Below the pieces are notes generated by a model. It was given only the letters and a program-made list of their open reading frames with translations, had not been told where the DNA came from and made no database searches. DNA of 33,689 bases from a virus, in IMG/VR virus record IMGVR_UViG_3300042305_001667, positions 1-33,689 of that record; one strand, 5' to 3'. Below, in pieces: positions 1 through 6,762 of this stretch (position 1 is the stretch's first letter; the number at the start of each line of letters is the position of its first letter). Made by a program: the position numbers and the translations under genes.

Positions 1-114
1 CAGATAAGTTTCTCACCATCATTGAGGGATCCCTGGGAGGCTTATTTGTTGCAGAGTGCAGTTAGGGGCGCTTGCATTAAGCATCATGGCATAACGAGTT
101 TATCGCAGACCTGA
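1..114 (+). CDS. Possible 3' end of a truncated upstream gene
   Basis: The first frame is open from the window edge to a TGA at 112-114, 9 bases before a terminator hairpin, which is where the end of a + strand gene would be expected. The 37 visible residues match no family I recognise. Frame 3 is also open, to a TAG at 63-65, so the frame choice is uncertain. AGG codons in frame 1 are unusual next to the neighbouring genes. Confidence 0.25.
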   Translation, partial: QISFSPSLRDPWEAYLLQSAVRGACIKHHGITSLSQT

Positions 115-122
115 TAAAAGAA

Positions 123-153
123 AAACGCCGCCAAGGAAACTTGAGCAGCGTTT
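123..153. terminator. Hairpin terminator between convergent genes
   Basis: The arms AAACGCCGC (123-131) and GCAGCGTTT (145-153) pair with one C/A mismatch around a 13-nt loop. A-rich sequence on the left and T-rich on the right could let it work in both directions. Positions 124-160 are identical to 2381-2417 except at one base, in the stem. Confidence 0.65.
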
Positions 154-178
154 AACTTATTACTAAATAATGCTGAAA

Positions 179-589
179 TCAGCGTGAGCCACGAGCGCCA
201 CGAGGATCAACATATTCTCCTGTATCATAATCGTAATATCTTTCCCCAGCTTCTTTACGGCGTCTTTCATTTTCACGTCCCATAGCTTCGTTTTCCTTCG
301 TGCCTGGGGTCATCATGCGGTCGTGTTTTGCTGCATGTCTTTTTGCTCTACGTGCAGCGGATCTCCAATGCTTTTCTGAAGCAAGTGCTTTAGCGGCACC
401 TTCTTCATCACCTGCGTCGGAAAGCTTTTCGGCTAATGCTGCATAATCATCTGCGATGCTATCAAGTTGAGATCCTGGCTTGAAACCTCCAGGTGTGCCG
501 CCTCCAAGCATAACTTCAGCATCAAATGCTGAAACTTCTTCTACTTGTTCACGGATAAGTTGCTTTAGTTGTCCTAATGTAATCTTCAT
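179..589 (-). CDS. Small tagged protein A (capsid-targeting-like N-terminus, basic body)
   Basis: This 136-residue protein has no recognisable enzymatic domain. Residues 1-18 are MKITLGQLKQLIREQVEE, an amphipathic helix nearly identical to the N-termini encoded at 2711, 5008 and 5603 (all - strand). The rest has a Gly/Pro linker, an Ala-rich acidic helix (about 42-70), and an Arg/Lys/His-rich stretch (about 72-120) with a Tyr/Asp/Arg tail, as in a DNA-associated internal head protein. The start is supported by AAAGGAA upstream. A 58-bp block upstream is shared with the gene at 2451-2711, and the downstream terminator is shared too. In T4, short N-terminal sequences target internal proteins to the prohead and are cut by gp21 after [L/I]-x-E; I-R-E at 12-14 fits. 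Packaging is inference. Confidence 0.75.
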   Translation of the reverse strand: MKITLGQLKQLIREQVEEVSAFDAEVMLGGGTPGGFKPGSQLDSIADDYAALAEKLSDAGDEEGAAKALASEKHWRSAARRAKRHAAKHDRMMTPGTKENEAMGRENERRRKEAGERYYDYDTGEYVDPRGARGSR

Positions 590-627
590 AAAATAATATT
601 CCTTTCTCTTCTTTGAAGAGTTTTGTT

Positions 628-685
628 TTCTTTAAATATGATATAACCTTTAAATCTTCTTTTTTTTTCATCTCTATGCAGTTTA
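628..685 (-). promoter_or_regulatory. 58-bp conserved upstream block, copy A
   Basis: This block aligns without gaps to 2729-2786, and both lie upstream of - strand tag genes. On the - strand it contains AGAGATG, a run of nine A, GAA, and two ATTTAA boxes with an 18-bp period, the second inside ATATTTAAAGAA. Substitutions between the copies are not concentrated at third codon positions, so it looks like a promoter or leader, not coding DNA. The function is inferred. The rest of 590-859 holds no gene I can support. Confidence 0.5.
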
Positions 686-859
686 AAGTTATGATAGATT
701 GATGTAGGTTAGAAGACATAGAGAGAGACAAAAACGGTATTCTGATGTATATTTAACATACAGAGGTTCCTTATAAGCTTTTTTTCCAATGGTTGGATTT
801 TATGGCTTATATCTTTCCTCTGTATCATTAAAGTCCCATTGGGCAACATAGGTGAATAA

Positions 860-1519
860 ATGGCTAAAAGAAAGTTAAGCGTTAATGACGCTTATTTTGA
901 AAGCATTGATACACCTCAAAAAGCTTATTGGTTGGGCTTCATTGCTGCTGATGGTTGTGTCTCATCAACAAAAAACGCTATAGTAATAGCCTTACAACAA
1001 CAAGACAAATGTTTGCTTGAGCAGTTTAAACAAGATATTTGTTTTAGCGGCGAAGTAAAAGATTATAATAACAAATATAACGTTTCAAAAATCTATATTA
1101 CATCTAAAAAGATGAAAGAAGATTTAAGCAAATGGGGTATTGTTCCACGAAAAACTAATATACTAACTTGGCCAGACATAAATCAAAACTTCTATCCAGA
1201 TTTTATTAGAGGATATTTTGATGGTGATGGCTCATGGTCTGTCAGAGTTCGTGGAAACTGTAAAGATTGTATATTTCAGATTGTCTCCGGCGCAGAAACC
1301 TTTTTAAAACATATTGAAACTGTGTTAAGGTTAGAATGTGGATTTGAAGAACGAAACCTGTGCAAGATGACTAACACAAACTGTTACGAGTTGAAATATA
1401 GCGGAAATGGTAAAGCAATGAAGCTTTATGATTTTCTTTATAGACCCAACTCTTTTTACCTTGAACGCAAGTTCAATAAGGTCACTAACATAATAGAAAA
1501 TAAAAGGAAAGAAAAATGA
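860..1519 (+). CDS. LAGLIDADG-type homing endonuclease
   Basis: This 219-residue protein has two LAGLIDADG helices: YWLGFIAADG at 23-32 and FIRGYFDGDGS at 115-125. Each ends in the acidic residue that coordinates the catalytic metal, so one chain can form a complete active site. Such enzymes cut an allele lacking the element and spread their own gene by repair. There is no surrounding gene to splice, so it is free-standing. It sits between a - strand tag gene and the SSB gene, and its TGA overlaps the SSB ATG (ATGA, 1516-1519). It is richer in AT than the SSB gene, consistent with separate acquisition. A group I intron was considered, but no split gene is visible. Confidence 0.9.
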   Translation: MAKRKLSVNDAYFESIDTPQKAYWLGFIAADGCVSSTKNAIVIALQQQDKCLLEQFKQDICFSGEVKDYNNKYNVSKIYITSKKMKEDLSKWGIVPRKTNILTWPDINQNFYPDFIRGYFDGDGSWSVRVRGNCKDCIFQIVSGAETFLKHIETVLRLECGFEERNLCKMTNTNCYELKYSGNGKAMKLYDFLYRPNSFYLERKFNKVTNIIENKRKEK

Positions 1520-2337
1520 CATATTCATTAGACGCCATTAAGGCAAAAATCAATCAACTATCTGGTAATCGTGCCGCAGCGGGTGGAAAGACCGCAGAAA
1601 AGACGAAAGTAAACTGGTGGAAGCCGCAGCTTGGTCAGCATGACATTCGCTTCCTCCCCTATCAAGATCGTAATGGTCAGCCTTTCCATGAGGTAAGCTA
1701 TTATGATAGTCGCCTTCTATCAGAACGCCGGTTTGTAGCCGGTTGTCAGTTTGAAGGGACCACCGATCCTGTCTTTAATCTCCTAACCGAGCTAAAGAAG
1801 GATAAGTCCAAGGAAGCTTGGACGCTATGGCGTAATCTCCAGCCAAAGGAACGCTACTATGCCCCAATCATCGTTCGTGGTGAAGAGGATAAGGGCGTTC
1901 AACTCTGGGAGCTAAATGGAAAGCTTGTAAAGGATATTTACAGCGTTCTTGCTCACCCCGACTATAAGGATGAAAACCTTATGGATCCAGAGACTGGTTA
2001 TGATTTCACCGTAACCGTATCTCCAACTGATAAGACCTTTGCTGGTAATCCAGTTAAGGATATCAAGCTTCAACCACGCCGTAAGCCCTCACCACTCGCC
2101 AAGAGTTCAGAGGCAGCAGATAAGATTGTTGCTGGCATTCCAAACCTTGAGGCATACTTCAAGGCGCAGGTAAAGAGTGAGGACGAGCTTAATGCTATGC
2201 TTCAAAACTTCCTTGCTGGTAATGGTTCCTCCTCCGAGGAGACTGAAGAGGTTGAAGAGGTCAAGGATAAGACCGTTTCAGAGGCAAAGGTAAAGAAGGC
2301 AAAGAAATCGATCGATGATGCGTTCGGTGATTTGTGA
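1516..2337 (+). CDS. Single-stranded DNA-binding protein, T4 gp32-like
   Basis: This 273-residue protein binds ssDNA at the fork and coordinates recombinase and helicase loading (T4 gp32 is 301 residues). The N-terminal region (1-35) is basic and Ala/Gly-rich. The central part carries the aromatic pattern of the gp32 OB-fold: NWWKPQLGQHDIRFLPY at about 33-49, then YY, RYYAPIIVRGEE and GVQLWELNGKLV. The C-terminus has a Ser/Glu-rich linker (about 237-250) and ends in DDAFGDL, the acidic tail that typically recruits partners. The zinc-binding His/Cys set of T4 gp32 is not obvious. The start is fixed by AAAGGAAAG upstream and the ATGA overlap. C-ending codons suggest high expression. Confidence 0.85.
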   Translation: MTYSLDAIKAKINQLSGNRAAAGGKTAEKTKVNWWKPQLGQHDIRFLPYQDRNGQPFHEVSYYDSRLLSERRFVAGCQFEGTTDPVFNLLTELKKDKSKEAWTLWRNLQPKERYYAPIIVRGEEDKGVQLWELNGKLVKDIYSVLAHPDYKDENLMDPETGYDFTVTVSPTDKTFAGNPVKDIKLQPRRKPSPLAKSSEAADKIVAGIPNLEAYFKAQVKSEDELNAMLQNFLAGNGSSSEETEEVEEVKDKTVSEAKVKKAKKSIDDAFGDL

Positions 2338-2380
2338 CGGATTAAGCATCCCCCTGACAGTTTGAGATAAACAAAAGAAG

Positions 2381-2409
2381 AACGCCGCCAAGGAAACTTG
2401 AGCGGCGTT
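2381..2409. terminator. Perfect-stem terminator between SSB and tag gene B
   Basis: AACGCCGC (2381-2388) pairs perfectly with GCGGCGTT (2402-2409), followed by TTAACTTAT. It lies between convergent genes, so it probably serves both. The 37-bp unit 2381-2417 is repeated at 124-160. Confidence 0.7.
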
Positions 2410-2450
2410 TAACTTATATAACGGCGAGGTTGTTCAGAATACGTATTAAA

Positions 2451-2711
2451 TCAGAATAATCCTCTAGCGATATCTCTGATGTGCTGTTCTAAAGTGTCGC
2501 CATTTCGAAACACAATGACTAGTTCATCATCCTCGACAAAAACCCTTGTGACATTTTGTTTTGCACGACCCGCATCCGATGCATCAAACCAACCAGCATG
2601 ATCACCAAGCGCCAAAACAAACTTTTTTAAGTCGTTATGGCGACTGGCTTCCATTTCTTCTTCTACTTGTTCACGGATTAGTTGTTTAAGCTGCTTTACT
2701 GTAACTTTCAT
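2451..2711 (-). CDS. Small tagged protein B
   Basis: This 86-residue protein starts with MKVTVKQLKQLIREQVEE, the shared N-terminal helix, followed by a Glu-rich continuation. The body (about 25-86) is a small alpha/beta sequence ending in strands such as RVFVEDDELVIVF and a short helix. I recognise no family. An AGAGG site lies 8 nt upstream of the ATG. The 58-bp upstream block and the terminator are near copies of those of the gene at 179-589, while the bodies are unrelated. It lies between SSB and the recombinase gene but points the other way. A packaged or injected role is inferred only from the tag. Confidence 0.75.
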   Translation of the reverse strand: MKVTVKQLKQLIREQVEEEMEASRHNDLKKFVLALGDHAGWFDASDAGRAKQNVTRVFVEDDELVIVFRNGDTLEQHIRDIARGLF

Positions 2712-2728
2712 AAGATAACCTCTTTATC

Positions 2729-2786
2729 TTCTTTAAATATTGTAATCCCATTAAATGTTCTTTTTTTTTCATCTCTTTACAGTTTA
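2729..2786 (-). promoter_or_regulatory. 58-bp conserved upstream block, copy B
   Basis: This is the second copy of the block at 628-685, with the same run of nine A (- strand), both ATTTAA boxes and the same spacing. The ATATTTAA box lies 22 nt from the start of gene B. It is a candidate late promoter or leader. Confidence 0.5.
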
Positions 2787-2811
2787 CGTTTAGATACGGT
2801 TAGTATATGAT
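2783..2811 (+). promoter_or_regulatory. Candidate sigma70 promoter for the recombinase gene
   Basis: TTTACG (2783-2788) and TATGAT (2806-2811) are separated by 17 bp, 20 nt upstream of the recombinase ATG, which has GAAGGAA as ribosome site. The -35 end touches the divergent 58-bp block. Confidence 0.35.
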
Positions 2812-2831
2812 GATCTGAAAGAAGGAAACAC

Positions 2832-4058
2832 ATGGCAAAACCAACTACAAAAAAATCAGGAGATACGCAGCAAACAGTTCAAGATACAGTAATGGATGAC
2901 TTTTCATCCGATCTTATCAAAGCAATCAATAAAGAACACAATGATAAGATCGCTTTCAATCTTGGTGTAGATGATGCACCAACCCATGTTCATCGCTGGA
3001 TTTCTACAGGCTCACGACAACTAGATTATATTATCGGAAATCGTCGTGGTGGTGGAATGCCAGAAGGACGTATTGTAGAAATACAAGGTCCACCCGGTAT
3101 CGGTAAATCAACCCTAATGGCTCAAATAGCACGTTCTACCCAAAGAATGGGTGGCATTGCGGTCTATATCGATACCGAGAACGCAACAAATCCAGATACC
3201 CTTGCTAATATGGGTGTTGATGTGGCAAGAAGATTTGTTTTCGTTCAGTCCCCATGCACAGAGGAAATACTCTCCGTAATAGAGAGCACTATCCTTAAAG
3301 CCCGCACTATGACCAAAGACGTTCCTGTTACCGTCATTTGGGATAGCGTCTCTCAATCATCCCCAAAGGCTGAATTGGAAGGCGACTATGATCAGAACAC
3401 AATCGGTCTACAAGCCCGTGTTCTATCCAAGGGCATGAGAAAGATTGCTAACGTTATCGGTGGTCAGAAGGTTCTATTGGTTCTTGTAAGCCAACAGAGA
3501 CAGAAGATCGGCGTAATGTTCGGTGATCCAACTACAACATCTGGTGGTATGGCAATACCATATTCTTCATCGGTTCGTATCCGTCTTGATGGTGGATCGG
3601 CTATTAAGGATAAAGATGAAAACGTAATAGGTATTAACGTAACAGCTAAAACAATCAAGAACAAAGTAGCCAAGCCATTCCGTAAGGTTGGTTTCCAGAT
3701 TATGTTTGGAAAGGGTATCTTTGAGAATGATGAAATCTTTGATCTTCTTCGGGAGTATTGCAAGAATTCAAAGGCTGGAGTTACAGTAGGTAATAAGAGT
3801 GTTTCCGTAGCTGGAGATGGGGCTTGGAAGACCTTTACTGTGATGGATCTCAAAACTGGTGAGGTAGAAACTGAAGTTAAGTTCTATAAAAATGAATTTA
3901 GTCAGAAAGTTTTGAACAAACCAGACTATTTAGAATACGTTAATGCGCTGATGGACGCTGCACTTATTATCAGCAATAACGACAACACCGAAAGCCATGC
4001 AACTTATGAGGCAATAGCGGAAGGTGATGTAAAAACGGCTGACGAGTTAAGCGCCTGA
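2832..4058 (+). CDS. uvsX: UvsX/RecA-like recombinase
   Basis: This 408-residue ATPase would form filaments on ssDNA and catalyse strand exchange for recombination-dependent replication and repair. Visible motifs are Walker A GPPGIGKST (86-94), the catalytic glutamate region VYIDTENA (111-118), Walker B VTVIWDS (166-172) and a loop L2 region VSQQRQKIGVMFGDPTTTSGG (219-239). An N-terminal polar arm of about 40 residues and an Asp/Glu-rich C-terminus are typical. Length is close to T4 UvsX. It sits with SSB upstream and dUTPase, exonuclease and helicase downstream, matching a T4-like replication set. It is followed by a 13-bp inverted repeat. RecA or UvsX naming is a family-level call. Confidence 0.9.
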   Translation: MAKPTTKKSGDTQQTVQDTVMDDFSSDLIKAINKEHNDKIAFNLGVDDAPTHVHRWISTGSRQLDYIIGNRRGGGMPEGRIVEIQGPPGIGKSTLMAQIARSTQRMGGIAVYIDTENATNPDTLANMGVDVARRFVFVQSPCTEEILSVIESTILKARTMTKDVPVTVIWDSVSQSSPKAELEGDYDQNTIGLQARVLSKGMRKIANVIGGQKVLLVLVSQQRQKIGVMFGDPTTTSGGMAIPYSSSVRIRLDGGSAIKDKDENVIGINVTAKTIKNKVAKPFRKVGFQIMFGKGIFENDEIFDLLREYCKNSKAGVTVGNKSVSVAGDGAWKTFTVMDLKTGEVETEVKFYKNEFSQKVLNKPDYLEYVNALMDAALIISNNDNTESHATYEAIAEGDVKTADELSA

Positions 4059-4100
4059 CATTAACAACCCCAATAACACACAACACATAACACCCAAAGT

Positions 4101-4150
4101 AAAGGCGATAATCTAAACTAACTGAAAGGTTAACAAGGATTATCGCCTTT
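4101..4150 (+). terminator. 13-bp inverted repeat between recombinase and dUTPase genes
   Basis: AAAGGCGATAATC (4101-4113) and GATTATCGCCTTT (4138-4150) pair perfectly around a 24-nt loop, which holds a smaller TAAC/GTTA pairing. The following ATCATTTTAA is only moderately T-rich and the dUTPase ribosome site (ACAGGAGAAAC) follows closely. It could be a leaky terminator or an mRNA-processing structure. Confidence 0.5.
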
Positions 4151-4173
4151 ATCATTTTAAACACAGGAGAAAC

Positions 4174-4746
4174 ATGAAATCACATAATCCAAATGATGCA
4201 ATTAGAATAGCAATAGAAGAACCAGTAGCACAAAATGCATATAAAACCGTAGACCGTAATTGGTTTGACCCTCAAATACCAAAGGCACCAAAAACTATCA
4301 ATATCAAATTTAAACTCATGAATAGTAATGCCAAGCTACCTCATGCAGTCCGAGATGGAGATATTGGCTTTGATGTTTATTGTGCGGAGAATATAAATGT
4401 TCCAGCTCACGGTTTAGCTAAAATATCAACCGGTATTCAATTAGCAGATATGCCAATAATGGACAATGATCGTAATCGTATCTTTATGAAGATAGAGGGA
4501 CGTAGTGGATTAGCCAGTAAGGGTATATTCCCTGTTGGTGGTATTATAGATCCAAACTATAGGGGTGAGATAGGCGTTACGCTTATTAACCATAGTGCTG
4601 CTGATGCGGTATTTAATGTTGGTGATAGAATAGCTCAGTTAGTAGTTTACAAGGTAGCTACTGCTGGTGAGGTAGTAATGGCTGAGACAAACAAAGTTAC
4701 TGAGACAAATCGTGGTTCTGCTGGATTTGGTTCATCGGGAAAGTGA
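4174..4746 (+). CDS. dut: dUTPase (deoxyuridine triphosphatase), trimeric type
   Basis: It hydrolyses dUTP to dUMP and pyrophosphate, keeping uracil out of DNA and feeding dTMP synthesis by the ThyX at 15502-16173. All five motifs are visible in the 190 residues: GDIGFDVY (62-69), GRSGLASKG (109-117), GGIIDPNYRGEIGV (122-135, with catalytic Asp126 and Tyr129), GDRIAQLVV (150-158) and RGSAGFGSSG (180-189). About 45 residues precede the usual domain start and match nothing I recognise. A good AGGAGAAAC site precedes the ATG. It ends just before a strong terminator. Confidence 0.93.
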   Translation: MKSHNPNDAIRIAIEEPVAQNAYKTVDRNWFDPQIPKAPKTINIKFKLMNSNAKLPHAVRDGDIGFDVYCAENINVPAHGLAKISTGIQLADMPIMDNDRNRIFMKIEGRSGLASKGIFPVGGIIDPNYRGEIGVTLINHSAADAVFNVGDRIAQLVVYKVATAGEVVMAETNKVTETNRGSAGFGSSGK

Positions 4747-4767
4747 AATCGGTTAGATAGAAAAGAG

Positions 4768-4802
4768 AAACGCCGCTCGGGATTGATTTCGGGGCGGCGT
4801 TT
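4768..4802. terminator. Hairpin terminator between dUTPase and tag gene C
   Basis: AAACGCCGC (4768-4776) pairs perfectly with GCGGCGTTT (4794-4802). The stem matches the terminators at 123-153 and 2381-2409 but the loop differs. It lies between convergent genes. Confidence 0.7.
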
Positions 4803-4825
4803 TCAATTATACCATTCAAATGGTT

Positions 4826-5008
4826 TCAGAGCTTTAAATTCTTCTTTGCCCATTCTTTTGCAAGTGGGTCGGCAGTATTTAATGTTTTTACAGCGGCTTG
4901 AACTTCTTCAGATGCTAAAGGCATATATACACTTTGATCATCTTCTTTCATTGCCATTTCAACTTGTTCACGAATAATTTGCTTTAGTTGTCTATATGTA
5001 ATCTTCAT
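4826..5008 (-). CDS. Small tagged protein C (60 residues)
   Basis: The N-terminus MKITYRQLKQIIREQVEMAM matches the shared tag. The remaining 40 residues are mostly polar and helical, and no family is recognised. More than a quarter of the protein is tag, so after cleavage at I-R-E only about 45 residues would remain. It is second in a - strand pair, 13 nt after the gene at 5022-5603, with GGGATAAA upstream of the ATG. It probably shares that gene's promoter. Confidence 0.65.
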   Translation of the reverse strand: MKITYRQLKQIIREQVEMAMKEDDQSVYMPLASEEVQAAVKTLNTADPLAKEWAKKNLKL

Positions 5009-5021
5009 ATTATTTATCCCT

Positions 5022-5603
5022 TCAGCGACGATTTTTCAATTGGCGTCTTAACTCTTCTTTTACCATTTGTTGAATTTCTTCTTCAAGTCCCATAAAGCCT
5101 AAACCGAATAATCCTGGCTTCCAACCTTTTTTAGTTACCATTTTTACAACTGCGTCGGCTCTTTTGTTTCCGAAATTGGGAATTTTGACTTTGTTTAACG
5201 CCTGATAGCACGCCGCCATTACCTCATCGTCCCTCGAACGGATCAGCTCAATAATGTAGCGCCCGACCTTCGGATCTTTATGTGCGTCTTTTTTATTTAA
5301 ATACTCTATAATATCATTTGCAAGTTCTGTTCCTTCTTTTTGAATTTTTTGTTCACGAGCATTTTCTCTACTCCTGTCCGCCGACCTCTCGGCGGACGAG
5401 GCGGCTCGGGTAAGCCGGTCTTGTTCCAAATTTCTCGTTCCTCTTCTCTCAAGCTCGGCTCTAATATTTTCTTTGTCTTCTCTCGGAATGTTATATCCAA
5501 GACTATTTTCAAGGTCTGAGGCAGTATACGTCGTTATATCTTTACCATTATACAATACTTGTTCACGGATAAGCTGTTTAAGTTGTCTTACTGTAATTTT
5601 CAT
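5022..5603 (-). CDS. Tagged protein D (193 residues)
   Basis: The protein begins MKITVRQLKQLIREQV, the shared tag, then a different body. About 30-90 is Arg/Glu-rich and probably coiled (Ser-Ala-Glu-Arg repeats around 68-82). About 95-165 is a helical domain with alternating charged and hydrophobic residues. The tail (about 175-193) ends in a second Glu/Lys-rich helix. I recognise no enzyme. GAGGAG lies upstream of the ATG and an ATATTTAA box (5629-5636 on the - strand) 26 nt upstream. It is divergent from the exonuclease gene at 5697. It may be an internal head or core protein, by tag only. Confidence 0.7.
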   Translation of the reverse strand: MKITVRQLKQLIREQVLYNGKDITTYTASDLENSLGYNIPREDKENIRAELERRGTRNLEQDRLTRAASSAERSADRSRENAREQKIQKEGTELANDIIEYLNKKDAHKDPKVGRYIIELIRSRDDEVMAACYQALNKVKIPNFGNKRADAVVKMVTKKGWKPGLFGLGFMGLEEEIQQMVKEELRRQLKNRR

Positions 5604-5696
5604 ATATTAATCTCCTCAAAAGATAAAGTTAAATATATTTGAAGAATTGAAATCTAACCGGTATATCAATTAAATTCGTTGGTATATGTTAAGTCT

Positions 5697-6707
5697 ATGT
5701 CCCAACCAACCCAAGAAAGACCGATACTAATCATTGATGCATTCAATAATTTTATTCGGCATTTCCTGGTCAATCAAGAAATTAATCTCCGTAGTCAGCC
5801 GGTAGGAGGAGTGGTTGGGTTCTTGAAATCGGTTGACTACCTTGTTGGAACCTTCTGCCCATCCCGTGTATACGTTGTCTGGGAAAACGGTGGTCCGTCT
5901 CAAAGGCGCAGACACATTTCCCCCGAATACAAGGCGAATAGAGCCAAGATGAAGGAAGTGAAGAAAATCCAACAAGGAAAGGAGAGCATTCGGGATGTTT
6001 TAGCATTAGATGATCAGACAAGGGTTCAACAGATCACAATGCTAACAGCTCTACTTAAGAGCACTCCCGTATGCCAGATTTACGTGCAAGATACAGAATG
6101 TGATGATATCATCGCTTATCTTGCTCAAGATAAACTTCATAACTCAACCGCTAAAAGAATTATCGTTTCTAACGATAAAGACTTCTACCAATTACTTCAT
6201 AATCCACTTATAGAAATATATGATCCTGCCAGCCGTAAGATTATAGATGGAAATGAAGTTATTAATAAGTTTGGTATTTCTGCCAGGAATTTTTGTTTGG
6301 CAAAAACGATAGCTGGTGATGATAGCGATAACGTAGCTGGGGTGCCAGGAGCAGGGTTCAAGACGGTAGCTAAACGATTTCCTAAAATGGCTTCTATAGA
6401 TGAAGACCTGGATATAGCTACGGTCATAACAGAAGCCAAGGCAGCGAATATAGGAAAGAAGAAACCTATTGCTGTTTATAACGATATTGTAGAATGTGAA
6501 CAGCTAATAAGACGTAATTGGGACTTAATGTATTTGAACAGTAGCAATTTAAGTGCGAGTCAGATTAGCAAGATTAACTACATTGTGGATAACCATGAAC
6601 CAAGAATGGATAAGTTGGGGTTAATCAGAACAATCATGGAATGTGGTATAAATGCCACGTTTGATTATGATCGTTTTTGCTCCCAAATGCGCAATTTTGT
6701 GCGATAA
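5697..6707 (+). CDS. 5'-3' exonuclease, T4 RNase H/FEN type
   Basis: This nuclease family removes RNA primers and 5' flaps during lagging-strand synthesis. Acidic metal-binding residues appear in order: Asp14 (LIIDAFNNF), Asp132/Glu134/Asp136-137 (DTECDDIIAYL), Asp160/Asp162 (SNDKDFYQLL) and Asp208-211 (AGDDSDNVAGVPGAG). The last leads into the helix-3-turn-helix DNA-binding segment (about 212-225). I chose ATG 5697; the frame extends to a TTG at 5679, but neither has a clear ribosome site and the conserved fold begins soon after the ATG. The protein is 336 residues from ATG. It is divergent from tagged gene D and precedes the helicase. Confidence 0.88.
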   Translation: MSQPTQERPILIIDAFNNFIRHFLVNQEINLRSQPVGGVVGFLKSVDYLVGTFCPSRVYVVWENGGPSQRRRHISPEYKANRAKMKEVKKIQQGKESIRDVLALDDQTRVQQITMLTALLKSTPVCQIYVQDTECDDIIAYLAQDKLHNSTAKRIIVSNDKDFYQLLHNPLIEIYDPASRKIIDGNEVINKFGISARNFCLAKTIAGDDSDNVAGVPGAGFKTVAKRFPKMASIDEDLDIATVITEAKAANIGKKKPIAVYNDIVECEQLIRRNWDLMYLNSSNLSASQISKINYIVDNHEPRMDKLGLIRTIMECGINATFDYDRFCSQMRNFVR

Positions 6708-6762
6708 TTTAGGGGTTTAAATTAATTTTAGAAATCGAGTAAGGTTACAAGAAAGGAAACCT

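Noticed and set aside
549-671. Small - strand ORF starting MKKKE inside the 58-bp block (also 2686-2772)
   Set aside because: Both blocks have an in-frame ATG, but differences between the copies are at first and second codon positions as often as third, and no good ribosome site exists. I treat the block as regulatory.
860-1519. Group I intron around the LAGLIDADG gene
   Set aside because: The flanking genes are intact and not split, and no intron core was recognised.
5679-5696. TTG start for the 5'-3' exonuclease
   Set aside because: It adds six residues before the conserved fold without a ribosome site; ATG 5697 is simpler.
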